A DNA stretch of 12,967 bases from Gammaproteobacteria bacterium (GCA_030597275.1 JAUVSB010000019.1:1-12967); one strand, 5' to 3'. Counted from the first letter of the stretch, positions 1-7,793 are shown. The notes: a model not told the origin generated them from the sequence alone. A program made the numbers and translations.

Positions 1-854
1 TCTTGTGTACCGATCACCAGGTTTTCTATATCACTGGCTGTCTTCAGAAAACTGCCGGTATAAACTTTAAACGAATACTGGCCTTTCTCGATCGCACCCG
101 CCTCGATTTCACTATTGGCACTGCTAATGGTATGGGCAAGCTGATCCAGGGTCAGGTTAAAGCCCGCGATGCGCGCAGGATCCGCTTCTATTCTTATTTG
201 CTCCGAACGGCCGCCCGTGACGAAAGCCTGGCTGGTATTTTTTACCGATTTGAGTTCCTGCATGACATCAAGACTCAGCAGGCGAAGCTCATCGTCACCG
301 AGCTCTGTTGACCACAGCGTCAGGGTAACAGCAGGAACATCATCTACCGGCTTGGGTTTGACTAACGGCGGTGTCGCACCAGGAGGTATTTTGTCTTTAT
401 TGGACTCCAGCTTGTCATAGACCTTGACCAGCGATTTGCCCATGTCCTCCCCAACCATAAACTGTACCGTAACCATCGCGTTGCCACGCTGGGAAGCAGA
501 GTAAACATGCTCGATACCCTGGATTTCAGACATGATCTTTTCCAGAGGATTGGCAATCATGCTTGCCACCTGGCTGGATGATGCACCCGGGTAACTAACA
601 AAAATATCCACCATGGGTACAGATATTTGTGGGTCTTCCTGGCGAGGCGTAAACATCATTCCCATGAAGCCAAGGCCAAGCAGGGCAAAGTAGAACAGGG
701 GTGATAAGGGAGAATGTATGAATGTTTTGGCTAGATTACCGGCTAAACCGAGGCCTTCTTTTTCGTTATCATCCGGGGCACAAGCAGCTAATTCCTGTGC
801 GCTGAAGTTCTGCTCGTTTTCCCCTTTAGAATTCTGATTATTGTTACCAGTCAT
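1..854 (-). CDS. RND efflux transporter, inner-membrane permease subunit (N-terminal 284 codons, cut by window edge)
   Basis: Reading the minus strand from an ATG at 852-854 gives an open frame that runs off the left edge. Residues 1-45 are a polar, acidic leader rich in Asn, Gln and Glu. A first membrane helix follows at about 53-69, then the periplasmic porter start with PRQEDPQI (70-77) and VSYPGASSSQV (86-96), and a second stretch ending near VGEDMG (134-139) and IPPGATPPLVKP (156-167). These are hallmarks of AcrB/MexB-type proton-driven pumps. The gene starts 52 nt after the adaptor stop and is transcribed in the same direction, so the two very likely form one operon. A GGA lies about 6 nt before the ATG. 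Subfamily and substrate cannot be told from the N-terminus. The leader is longer than in typical RND permeases, which begin only a few residues before the first helix. Confidence 0.9.
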   Translation of the reverse strand, partial: MTGNNNQNSKGENEQNFSAQELAACAPDDNEKEGLGLAGNLAKTFIHSPLSPLFYFALLGLGFMGMMFTPRQEDPQISVPMVDIFVSYPGASSSQVASMIANPLEKIMSEIQGIEHVYSASQRGNAMVTVQFMVGEDMGKSLVKVYDKLESNKDKIPPGATPPLVKPKPVDDVPAVTLTLWSTELGDDELRLLSLDVMQELKSVKNTSQAFVTGGRSEQIRIEADPARIAGFNLTLDQLAHTISSANSEIEAGAIEKGQYSFKVYTGSFLKTASDIENLVIGTQ

Positions 855-906
855 TATTATTCCGCAGTGTTACGTTTCTTGGGCTGTATCGCTAGTCTTT
901 TTCTGT

Positions 907-2088
907 TTAACGAGGCTGGCTGGGCCGCCATCCAGATACAATCCCTGGGGGAGGGTTATCTATGATACGCTCATTCCCACTCAAGCCGGAACTGATAACT
1001 ATCATACCTTTGTCTGTTCTGGCGCCTGTTCTAATGATTCTCATCTCAGCAACACCCTCGTCATTGACTATAAATACAGACGGCAGGCTTCCCCGACGAA
1101 TGATGGCAGATTCAGGAACAACGGGAGTACTGGGTGTCTGACCCGATTCGGCGGTAGGAATCTTTACCCTTGCATACATGCCCGGTCCTGCCACTACATT
1201 TGTAGGCAGGTCGAGTTTTATTTTTACGGTATGACGACTGGAGTCTGCCACAGGGTATATACGGCTGACACGTGCCATAACATCTGCATCACTGCCATCA
1301 AGTCTCACCGGCAACATTTGTTTCAGTTTCAGATTTTTTACCAGCCTGACAGGAACGTCAACTTTTACACGTAGATATTTGATATGGGCAAATTTCAGTA
1401 AAGGCTGGCCTGGCTGCACGGTATCACCGACTTCGACCAGCTTATCAGTAATCACACCATCGAAAGGGGCCAGGGATTTTGTATCCCTGATCTTTGCATC
1501 CAGCTCTGCCAGACCCGCCTGAGCTTCGAGGAAACCTGCATAGGCCTGGTTCATTCCTGTACCCTGTGCTATCAAATCTGTCTGCCGGTTGAGACCGGGT
1601 TCGCCGGCATCGAACATGGTGGCAAAATTACGGGTAAACATAGAATCGAACATGGATGGCATTCCCATCCCAGTGGCCTGGCGCGTTGAGTCACGACTGG
1701 CCGGTGACCACAATTCTCGATTGTATTGTGCGCGTGCATTTTTAAGTGCGCTGTCGGCACCGTATATCCTGGAAAGAACAGCCTGCCTTTTTGCCTGCAG
1801 GTCATCATCATCCAGCGATACCAGCAGTGCATTCTTTCTAAAACTATCGCCCTCATGTCCACTAATTAATGTGACCCGTCCGGGCATCTGCGCATTCAGC
1901 ACGACTTCCTTGTAGGGAATCACAGTTCCACCTAGTACAGATGAGTTTCCAACGATTTTCTGCTCGACATCTACTATTTTCCACGCATTCGCTGCTGGAA
2001 AAGTCAGCGCAAGACAAAATGCTGAGATTATTTGTACAGATCTGAATTTATTTTTTTTCAACGGGAGGCCTGCCCTGTGTACTGCCAT
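907..2088 (-). CDS. RND efflux periplasmic adaptor (membrane fusion protein)
   Basis: This 393-residue periplasmic adaptor would link the downstream RND permease to an outer-membrane channel. The ATG at 2088 was chosen over one 18 codons upstream because AGAGGA sits 7 nt before it and a signal peptide follows directly: basic residues 11-16, hydrophobic core 18-32, AANA cleavage motif ending at residue 35. The two halves of the lipoyl domain lie at about 66-94 (QMPGRV, GHEGDSF) and 204-233 (SLAPFDGVI, EVGDTVQPGQPLL). The alpha-hairpin lies between them, and beta-barrel and membrane-proximal segments follow to the C-terminus (GMYARVKIP, VPESAIIRRG). The hairpin holds an unusual insert at about 128-176 with a Met/Phe-rich patch (MPSMFDSMF at 143-151). 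The substrate is unknown. No TolC-like gene or regulator is adjacent in the window. Confidence 0.92.
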   Translation of the reverse strand: MAVHRAGLPLKKNKFRSVQIISAFCLALTFPAANAWKIVDVEQKIVGNSSVLGGTVIPYKEVVLNAQMPGRVTLISGHEGDSFRKNALLVSLDDDDLQAKRQAVLSRIYGADSALKNARAQYNRELWSPASRDSTRQATGMGMPSMFDSMFTRNFATMFDAGEPGLNRQTDLIAQGTGMNQAYAGFLEAQAGLAELDAKIRDTKSLAPFDGVITDKLVEVGDTVQPGQPLLKFAHIKYLRVKVDVPVRLVKNLKLKQMLPVRLDGSDADVMARVSRIYPVADSSRHTVKIKLDLPTNVVAGPGMYARVKIPTAESGQTPSTPVVPESAIIRRGSLPSVFIVNDEGVAEMRIIRTGARTDKGMIVISSGLSGNERIIDNPPPGIVSGWRPSQPR

Positions 2089-2153
2089 GGAAATTCCTCT
2101 TTTCTTGAGATTCCCGGTGATTCTGCCTGCAGAAGAATGCACCAGAAAATCTA

Positions 2154-2182
2154 AAACTATTTCTATTAAAATCTTGAGTCAA
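2154..2182 (-). promoter_or_regulatory. Possible sigma-70 promoter for the adaptor-permease operon
   Basis: On the minus strand a TTGACT -35-like hexamer (2177-2182) is followed after 17 nt by TAGTTT (2154-2159), a poor -10 match. It lies about 65 nt upstream of the adaptor start. The -35 box and spacing are good and the -10 is weak. A separate minus-strand TATAAC lies at about 2213-2218 but has no matching -35. This is a tentative call. Confidence 0.25.
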
Positions 2183-2245
2183 AGAAAGAGCATTTTAAAT
2201 CTCGAAAGATGTTATATCATCCGAAGCTCTCTTTATACGCAGACA

Positions 2246-2273
2246 ACCCCCTTCCATACCCTTTTCAGGGGGT
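2246..2273. promoter_or_regulatory. Perfect 7-bp inverted repeat, candidate operator
   Basis: ACCCCCT and AGGGGGT flank a 14-nt centre, about 160 nt upstream of the adaptor start. On the minus strand the repeat overlaps a TTGACC hexamer (2271-2276). Regulators of efflux operons often bind dyads, but no regulator gene is nearby, and the spacing does not match a MerR/CueR operator as I know it. The functional call is an inference; the repeat itself is directly visible. Confidence 0.3.
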
Positions 2274-2362
2274 CAAGGACTCTAACATACCTCACTATCA
2301 GACGCATGCCAAGACTATTATATTTGTTAATTTCTAACCCTTGATAAAACAAGTATATAGGT

Positions 2363-2561
2363 TTATTTTAATCGTTGGTTTTCCTCACGTAACACATCTT
2401 CATCTGGAAACATCTCTCTCAGGTCAAGCAACGTCCAGGTATCACCCTTGCCAGCAGATGCTGCCCATATTTTTCCCAGCGTTCATCACCGAACCAGAAC
2501 CCGTTGGCAATACACAGACCAGTTCCTGGTTGAAATCAGTGATCACCCTGGGCTCAATCAA
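2363..2561 (-). pseudogene. Broken small reading frame behind the hydrolase (one frameshift)
   Basis: Directly after the TAG stop of the hydrolase (2562-2564) the same frame continues open for about 39 codons, with IEPRVITDFNQELVCVLPTG near its start, and ends at a TGA (2442-2444). The next frame is open from 2482 to a TAA at 2363-2365 and gives WAASAGKGDTW and then DLREMFPDEDVLREENQRLK. Removing one A from the A5 run (T5 on plus, 2470-2474) joins the two into about 65 residues. A TTG codon (2559-2561) could start it as a separate small gene. Alternatively it is the former C-terminus of the hydrolase, cut off by a nonsense change. I do not recognise the product. The acidic, gene-like C-terminal segment is the main reason to regard it as former or mis-assembled coding DNA. 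Confidence 0.5.
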
Positions 2562-3560
2562 CTACCCGCCATTGCGTGATAATTCCTGATAGCGTATCCA
2601 GTGATGGATATCCCGGGCAAGGCGGTCTGGCGCTTCAATTTGCAGCGCATGCCTGGCATTCTCAATATACTGGATATCCAGTGAAGGCTGGCTACCTTTT
2701 TCGAGCAGGGATATCATTTTCTCATCATCGATAAGATTATCGGACCGCGCAAGGAAAAGCTGCACTGGCTGACCAATTCGCTTGATGTACTTCTTGATAA
2801 AATTACCCATTCTCATGCTCTGAATCAGGAAATTCTCATCCAGCTCCTTTACCCGTGATTCATCCTGAGCAAGAGCAGATTGTATTTCTTTGCTTGTAAC
2901 ATGCAGTTCAGGATCAAACTCAGCAGCCATATCTCGCTCTGAAACTGCAGACATGCCAGCCATAGACTTCACTTTTTGTGTGAGACTAGCTCCTGGCTTC
3001 ATCAATCGAGGACTAATTAACACCAGCCCCCTGCTCTGCCCCTTATAGGCAATACCATAGGCCAGGGCAAGCCTGGCGCCCCAATCATAACCAATTATAT
3101 AAACTGATTTATAGTAAGACTTGAGGGGTTTTAAAAAGGAATGAATATCACTGACATAGTCTTCGTACTGAACCGGTTTGCCATTGACCTTGCGAGAACT
3201 TCTGTCACTAAATCCGCTGCCGCGCCTATCCAGAGCGAAAACATCGTAATCCCTTTCAACAAGATTCTCTGCCAGGGCCCTGCCCCATCCAGCATGCCCT
3301 TCAAGCCCATGCAGATAAATCAGCGCAACACGCTGCTTACCACCGTGGCGATAGCCTGTGAAAGCCTGCAGGGAGCCATCGCTGGCATGAAATTCACGCT
3401 GCTCAGGGAGATCCCTGGGGATTGATGAAAGATATTTACCCAGGTCGTAATCAACCTGGCGAGGCTGAGAAATCTTGGAATCTGACTGGCAGGCTGACAG
3501 GGCAATAAAAGAACTTGCCAGCAGCAGGACAGTCAGGGATTTCACCAGGCCAGATCGCAT
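2562..3560 (-). CDS. Lipoprotein alpha/beta hydrolase with an Asp in the nucleophile elbow
   Basis: This 332-residue protein begins with a lipoprotein signal: basic Arg2/Lys7, a hydrophobic stretch 9-20 and the lipobox LSAC with Cys24. It is probably anchored in a membrane and faces the periplasm. The alpha/beta-hydrolase core is clear: YLHGLEGHAGWG (82-93, oxyanion-hole region), DRRGSGFSD (111-119), elbow GYDWGA (157-162), SDNLIDD (273-279, likely acid Asp274) and NARHA (301-305, His304). The layout around HGLEGH resembles monoacylglycerol-lipase-type hydrolases (Hydrolase_4), whose elbow is normally G-x-S-x-G. Asp159 in that position instead recalls epoxide hydrolases and haloalkane dehalogenases. 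The substrate is unknown. It starts 13 nt after the soxB stop, so the two are probably co-transcribed. There is no strong Shine-Dalgarno sequence. Confidence 0.85.
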   Translation of the reverse strand: MRSGLVKSLTVLLLASSFIALSACQSDSKISQPRQVDYDLGKYLSSIPRDLPEQREFHASDGSLQAFTGYRHGGKQRVALIYLHGLEGHAGWGRALAENLVERDYDVFALDRRGSGFSDRSSRKVNGKPVQYEDYVSDIHSFLKPLKSYYKSVYIIGYDWGARLALAYGIAYKGQSRGLVLISPRLMKPGASLTQKVKSMAGMSAVSERDMAAEFDPELHVTSKEIQSALAQDESRVKELDENFLIQSMRMGNFIKKYIKRIGQPVQLFLARSDNLIDDEKMISLLEKGSQPSLDIQYIENARHALQIEAPDRLARDIHHWIRYQELSRNGG

Positions 3561-3573
3561 TTACAATGCCTGA

Positions 3574-5349
3574 TCAGACCTTGCCGTAAGATGACAGCCC
3601 CGGGTTGCCTTTAACACCGACCAGCTTGGGCAGGTTCATTTTCTTTATCTTGACGGTTTTTTTGTCTTTCAGATAGTCGCTAACAACATCCCAGATGGGT
3701 TTGCCATCCGGTATATCATTGACCGATGCCCAGCCAGAAACCATATACTTTTTGCCTGCCTCAATTTTCTTTCCATTATCAAGACGGATATCCGAAACGC
3801 GCTTACCCATCGTGCTGTTTGGTGCAAGCGTATAGTCAAGTCCAGCCACACGAACCATATCACCACCCTGCTGGTAGTAAGGATCTGTATTGAACAGATT
3901 ATCGGCGATATCCTCAAGGATGGTTTGAATTGCTTCACCGGTCATCTCTCGACGATAGGTATTGGGATAGGTAATGGCCGTCTGGTCCATAACATTCTCA
4001 AAGGTAATAGCCTGACCACCAAGTACCGTGGTGCCCCAGCGGAAACCAGGAGAAAGTGAGATTTCGGCATCATTGACTTCACGTAGCGCATCGCAAATAA
4101 CCTGATCGAAAGTACCATTGAAATTACCGCGACGATAAAGTGTCTGGTCAGCAACAGCCAGTTTTTTGCGCAGCTGCTTACGATAAGGCGCGCGGACTTT
4201 TTCAATATATCTGAACATTTCAGCATCGGCTTCCAGCAGGTTGGAGAACACTGGCATCAGGCGATAACGATAACCCTGTACCTTGCCATTTCTCACATCC
4301 AGATCCATTACACCCAGGAACTTACCATTTGACCCGGCGTTAGTAACCAGCGTTTTACCACCCGGATTCTTAACCACTGAAGGTATTGGCACACCATCAT
4401 GCGTATGGCCGCCAAAGATGACATCAATACCGCTCACCCGCGAGGCCATTTTCAGGTCCACATCCATGCCATTGTGTGAGATGACCACAACAACACCGGG
4501 TTTTTCCTGCTCACGAACCTGATCCACGACTTCCTGCATCGATTCATCATTGATGCCGAATGTCCAGTCGGGGATGAAACGTTTAGGGTTTGCTATCGGG
4601 GTATAGGGGAAGGCCTGGCCAATAACAGCCACCTTGACGCCATTGACATTTTTGATCACGTAAGGCTTGAAGGCATTCCCAGTATCTTCGTTGAAGTCAC
4701 TAAAGTCAGCAAACTTGTAGTCAAACAGGATATCATCCTTAACCTTGACATTCTGCGCAACGAAATCCCCCTTGAAGGCACGGACGTTATCAATCATTTC
4801 CTGATCCGGGTAAGTAAACTCCCAGTGCCCGGTCATGACATCTACTCCAAGCAGATTTGTGGCGCCGACCATATCCTTACCGCGTGTCCAGTATGCCGTG
4901 GCGGAACCCTGCCAGGTATCACCGCCATCCAGCAGCAGACAGTTCTTGTCACCCCGGTCAGCGCGCACCTTCTTAACCAGTGTTGAAAGATGGGCAAAAC
5001 CACCCACCTTACCGTAGGTCTTAGCCGCTTTGTCATAACCCAGGTAAGTAAAGGCATGGGCCTCGATAGTTCCTGGTTTAATCTTGAAATGGTTGAGGAA
5101 CTTGTCGCCTACGATATGAGGCGCCTTGCCTTTAGACCCCCCTACACCCAAATTGACATTGGGCTCACGGAAATAAATTGGATTGAGCTGGGCATGACAG
5201 TCCGTCATGTGCATCAGGCAGACATTGCCAAATTTTTTCTGGTCATACATTGATGCCGGGTTTTTAGCTGCCAGGGCATTGGTAGGTAGCATTCCTGAAG
5301 CACTGGCGATGCCAAGCAACTGGACAAATTCTCTGCGTGAAAGGTTCAT
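3574..5349 (-). CDS. soxB: Thiosulfohydrolase SoxB
   Basis: SoxB is the periplasmic dimanganese enzyme that hydrolyses sulfate from the sulfur adduct carried on SoxYZ during thiosulfate oxidation. The 591 residues start with a Tat signal, SRREF at 4-8 followed by a hydrophobic segment and ALAA at 25-28. The metallophosphoesterase motifs are present: TDCH (49-52), DGGDTWQG (141-148), GHWEFTY (174-180, the SoxB form of the nucleotidase GNHEF motif), SHNGMD (291-296) and GGHTHDG (313-319). The C-terminal 5'-nucleotidase-like domain has GNFNGTFDQ (408-416) and DPYYQQGGDMVR (489-500), which I associate with SoxB rather than with UshA-type nucleotidases. AGAGGA lies 7 nt before the ATG. The hydrolase lipoprotein gene follows after 13 nt. 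No soxX, Y, Z, A, C or D lies in the window, so the gene is detached from a sox cluster. Confidence 0.95.
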   Translation of the reverse strand: MNLSRREFVQLLGIASASGMLPTNALAAKNPASMYDQKKFGNVCLMHMTDCHAQLNPIYFREPNVNLGVGGSKGKAPHIVGDKFLNHFKIKPGTIEAHAFTYLGYDKAAKTYGKVGGFAHLSTLVKKVRADRGDKNCLLLDGGDTWQGSATAYWTRGKDMVGATNLLGVDVMTGHWEFTYPDQEMIDNVRAFKGDFVAQNVKVKDDILFDYKFADFSDFNEDTGNAFKPYVIKNVNGVKVAVIGQAFPYTPIANPKRFIPDWTFGINDESMQEVVDQVREQEKPGVVVVISHNGMDVDLKMASRVSGIDVIFGGHTHDGVPIPSVVKNPGGKTLVTNAGSNGKFLGVMDLDVRNGKVQGYRYRLMPVFSNLLEADAEMFRYIEKVRAPYRKQLRKKLAVADQTLYRRGNFNGTFDQVICDALREVNDAEISLSPGFRWGTTVLGGQAITFENVMDQTAITYPNTYRREMTGEAIQTILEDIADNLFNTDPYYQQGGDMVRVAGLDYTLAPNSTMGKRVSDIRLDNGKKIEAGKKYMVSGWASVNDIPDGKPIWDVVSDYLKDKKTVKIKKMNLPKLVGVKGNPGLSSYGKV

Positions 5350-5567
5350 TCTTTATCCTCTGGTGTTTATAACGCTATTAATACTTTTTCGATTGAATAT
5401 CGATTTTTCTTCAAGGAAGCCTAAGTCTCTGTTCTTGTATTTTTTTACGGAAACCTGACGATAGGCTATTAATTATCACCCGCAAACGGCCTTTGTGTAC
5501 CCAAAGTTCACCAACATATGAAACATAGCAAACAGATCGCCTTCTGGAAAGTAAAATCAGGAAAGAT

Positions 5568-6716
5568 TTATGGTTCTTCCCTGGCAGATGGATTGTTGAG
5601 TGAGGAAAATGAAACATCGGTAAGGCTGTCACCCAATTCGCCAGATTCACCTCGCTTGCTTTCCAGCTTGATCTTCAAGCGTAAATCGTTTCCTGAATCC
5701 GCGGCACGAATAGCATCATCATACTCAATCAGTCCATCCTCAAATAATTGAAACAACGACTGATCGAAGGTCTGCATACCGGCATCAGTCGATTTAGCAA
5801 TCACATCTCTGATTTCTGAAACCCGTCCTTTCAGTATCATTTCAGAGATTAGCGGTGAGGTAATCATTATTTCTATTGCAGGCACCCGACCTTCCTCTCC
5901 GCGCCTGCGTAACAACCGCTGCGAGATAATGGCATGCAAATTCATCGACAGATCAAGATACAGCTGATTATGCCTTTCTTCAGGGAAAAAGTTGAGAATG
6001 CGCTCCAGTGCCTGATAGGTATTATTTGCATGTAGCGTTGCCAGGCACAAATGACCCGTCTCTGAGAAAATGATTGCCTTCTCCATGGTGTCCCTGGTGC
6101 GGATTTCACCAATCAATATCACATCAGGTGCCTGGCGCATGGCATTGATCAGCCCCGACTCGAAGGTCTCCGTGTCGACACCCACTTCACGCTGGGTGAT
6201 GACACAGTTTCTATGTTCATGAATATATTCAATCGGATCTTCGATGGTGATGATATGACCGAAGGTATTTTCATTCCGGTAACCAATCAAGGCGGCCAGG
6301 GAAGTAGACTTACCTGTGCCCGTACCACCAACAAACAATACCAGGCCGCGTTGAACCAGAGCTATTTCACTAAGAACAGGCGGCAAATTCAATTCTTCAA
6401 ATTTAGGGATACGGGTTTCAATGGTACGCAGCACCATACCCACCATGCCTTGCTGCATGAACACATTGACACGGAATCGACCAATTTTTTTTGGGTGAAT
6501 AGCGAAGTTACACTCGTTATCCTCTTCAAAACTGCGCCGTTGGTCTTCATTCATGATGCCATAAGCAAAAGCACGGCTTTCATCTGGCGTCAACGCCTGC
6601 TTGGTCACCGGAGTGATCTTGCCATCTACTTTTAAGCAGGGCGGTACACCAGCAGTAATGAATAAATCTGATGCATTCTTGAGCACCATTAATTTTAATA
6701 GGTCCGTAAATACCAT
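5568..6716 (-). CDS. pilU: Type IV pilus twitching motility ATPase PilU
   Basis: PilU is a hexameric cytoplasmic ATPase that assists PilT in retracting type IV pili. The 382-residue product has the N-terminal PAS-like domain (NASDLFITAGVPP, 14-26), Walker A GGTGTGKST (130-138), an Asp box IEDPIEY (158-164), a Walker B region DVILIGEIR (198-206) and a His box ATLHANNT (226-233). GMQTFDQSL (313-321) is the usual motif near the C-terminus. The Asp- and Ser-rich tail after 355 and the VGGTG variant of Walker A fit PilU better than PilT. The start lies 3 nt after the pilT stop, and its ribosome site (GGAG, about 8 nt upstream) overlaps the pilT end, which suggests translational coupling. 218 nt separate it from soxB; no clear terminator is seen there. 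Confidence 0.95.
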   Translation of the reverse strand: MVFTDLLKLMVLKNASDLFITAGVPPCLKVDGKITPVTKQALTPDESRAFAYGIMNEDQRRSFEEDNECNFAIHPKKIGRFRVNVFMQQGMVGMVLRTIETRIPKFEELNLPPVLSEIALVQRGLVLFVGGTGTGKSTSLAALIGYRNENTFGHIITIEDPIEYIHEHRNCVITQREVGVDTETFESGLINAMRQAPDVILIGEIRTRDTMEKAIIFSETGHLCLATLHANNTYQALERILNFFPEERHNQLYLDLSMNLHAIISQRLLRRRGEEGRVPAIEIMITSPLISEMILKGRVSEIRDVIAKSTDAGMQTFDQSLFQLFEDGLIEYDDAIRAADSGNDLRLKIKLESKRGESGELGDSLTDVSFSSLNNPSAREEP

Positions 6717-6719
6717 ATC

Positions 6720-7793
6720 TTAAACTCCGCTCGCCCTTGACGCGCCACTAGTTGATGCCTGGAATTTAGTTTTGTCGTTTGCCCTGCTTCTGGCTTCATC
6801 AACATGAACAATTCTATTTCTCACCAGGTTCAGCAAACATTGATCCAGCGTTTGCATACCTAATGCGCCACCTGTCTGGATGGATGAATACATCTGGGCA
6901 ATCTTATTTTCACGAATCAAGTTACGTATTGCCGGTGTCGCAATCATGATCTCATGCGCAGCGATGCGCCCGCCAGTCAGTTTTTTCATCAGGGTTTGCG
7001 CAATAACCGCACGCAGGGATTCAGATAACATAGAACGAACCATTTCTTTTTCTGCCGCCGGGAAAACATCCACAATACGGTCAATGGTTTTTGCCGCGGA
7101 GGTGGTATGCAAAGTGCCAAACACGAGATGCCCGGTTTCCGCTGCAGTCAGTGCCAGCCGGATCGTTTCCAGATCACGCAATTCGCCAACAAGAATAATG
7201 TCAGGATCTTCACGCAGGGCAGATCGCAAAGCTTCTGGAAAACCAAGCGTATGGGTGCCGACCTCTCGCTGGTTGACCAGACAACTTTTGCTGGTATGAA
7301 CAAATTCGATAGGATCTTCTACCGTCAATATATGATCTGAGCGCTCCTCGTTAACGTAATTAACCATTGCCGCCAGTGTCGTGGATTTACCCGAGCCCGT
7401 CGGACCCGTTACTAGCACTAGCCCCCTGGGTTGGCTCGATATCTTCTTGAATATTTCCGGTGCATTAAGTTGCTCAAGTGATAATACCTTGGAGGGAATA
7501 GTACGAAAGGCCGCCGCCGGTCCGCGATGCTGGTTAAAGGCATTGACACGGTAACGGGCAATACCAGGCAGTTCGAAGGCGAAATCTGTTTCCAAAAACT
7601 CCTCATAATCCTTCTGCTGCTTATCGTTCATGATGTCATAGATCATGTCGTGTACAACCCGGTCTTCCAGTGATTCAACATTTATGCGCTTGATATCACC
7701 ATCGACGCGTATAAGAGGTGGTAAACCCGCTGATATGTGAAGATCAGACGCGCCCTGTTTATGTGAGAAAGCGAGTAACTCGGCAATATCCAT
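6720..7793 (-). CDS. pilT: Type IV pilus retraction ATPase PilT
   Basis: PilT powers pilus depolymerisation for twitching motility and DNA uptake. The 357 residues carry the family signature throughout: MDIAELLAFS and GASDLHISAGLPP (14-26), Walker A GPTGSGKST (130-138, Lys136), VEDPIEF (158-164), Walker B DIILVGELRD (198-207), TLHTTSAAKTIDR (228-239 region), and AIRNLIRE (288-295), the motif known to be needed for retraction in PilT. GMQTLDQCL (312-320) follows. A GGAG is placed 7 nt before the ATG. It is first of the pilT-pilU pair and is divergent from yggS across a 126-nt gap, where a good promoter is visible (7877-7905). Length and order are normal for gammaproteobacteria. Confidence 0.97.
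   Translation of the reverse strand: MDIAELLAFSHKQGASDLHISAGLPPLIRVDGDIKRINVESLEDRVVHDMIYDIMNDKQQKDYEEFLETDFAFELPGIARYRVNAFNQHRGPAAAFRTIPSKVLSLEQLNAPEIFKKISSQPRGLVLVTGPTGSGKSTTLAAMVNYVNEERSDHILTVEDPIEFVHTSKSCLVNQREVGTHTLGFPEALRSALREDPDIILVGELRDLETIRLALTAAETGHLVFGTLHTTSAAKTIDRIVDVFPAAEKEMVRSMLSESLRAVIAQTLMKKLTGGRIAAHEIMIATPAIRNLIRENKIAQMYSSIQTGGALGMQTLDQCLLNLVRNRIVHVDEARSRANDKTKFQASTSGASRASGV

Larger units (their letters stand above)
2089..2362. other. Non-coding stretch upstream of the efflux operon, with one dyad
   Basis: No convincing gene is seen in this 274-nt A/T-rich stretch. It must hold the control region of the adaptor-permease operon and the 3' end of the soxB-hydrolase transcript. 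The one clear structure is an inverted repeat, ACCCCCT (2246-2252) against AGGGGGT (2267-2273), 7 bp perfect with a 14-nt centre. Neither strand has a T run after it, so it does not look like an intrinsic terminator. A repressor or activator operator, or a leader hairpin, is possible. Confidence 0.5.

Noticed and set aside
841..1374. Plus-strand open frame of 177 codons
   Set aside because: It lies antisense to the efflux adaptor, which has clear domain motifs; the translation is Cys/His-rich without any recognisable pattern.
2089..2142. Upstream ATG adding 18 residues to the adaptor
   Set aside because: The downstream ATG at 2088 has AGAGGA at the right distance and puts the signal peptide at the N-terminus.
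2341..2589. Plus-strand open frame of 82 codons
   Set aside because: It is antisense to the damaged minus-strand frame, whose translation is more gene-like, and it runs into the hydrolase end.
3574..5349. 5'-nucleotidase/UshA annotation for the metallophosphoesterase
   Set aside because: GHWEFTY instead of GNHEFD, the Tat signal and DPYYQQGGDMVR point to SoxB.
5495..5515. Short dyad CTTTG/CAAAG between pilU and soxB as a terminator
   Set aside because: Only 5 bp, A/T-rich, no T run behind it on the minus strand.
6213..6635. Plus-strand open frame of 140 codons inside pilU
   Set aside because: It is the antisense of conserved PilU sequence, including its Walker region, and has no ribosome site or family-like sequence.
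6880..7299. Plus-strand open frame of 139 codons inside pilT
   Set aside because: Antisense to PilT motifs; composition is that of a shadow frame.
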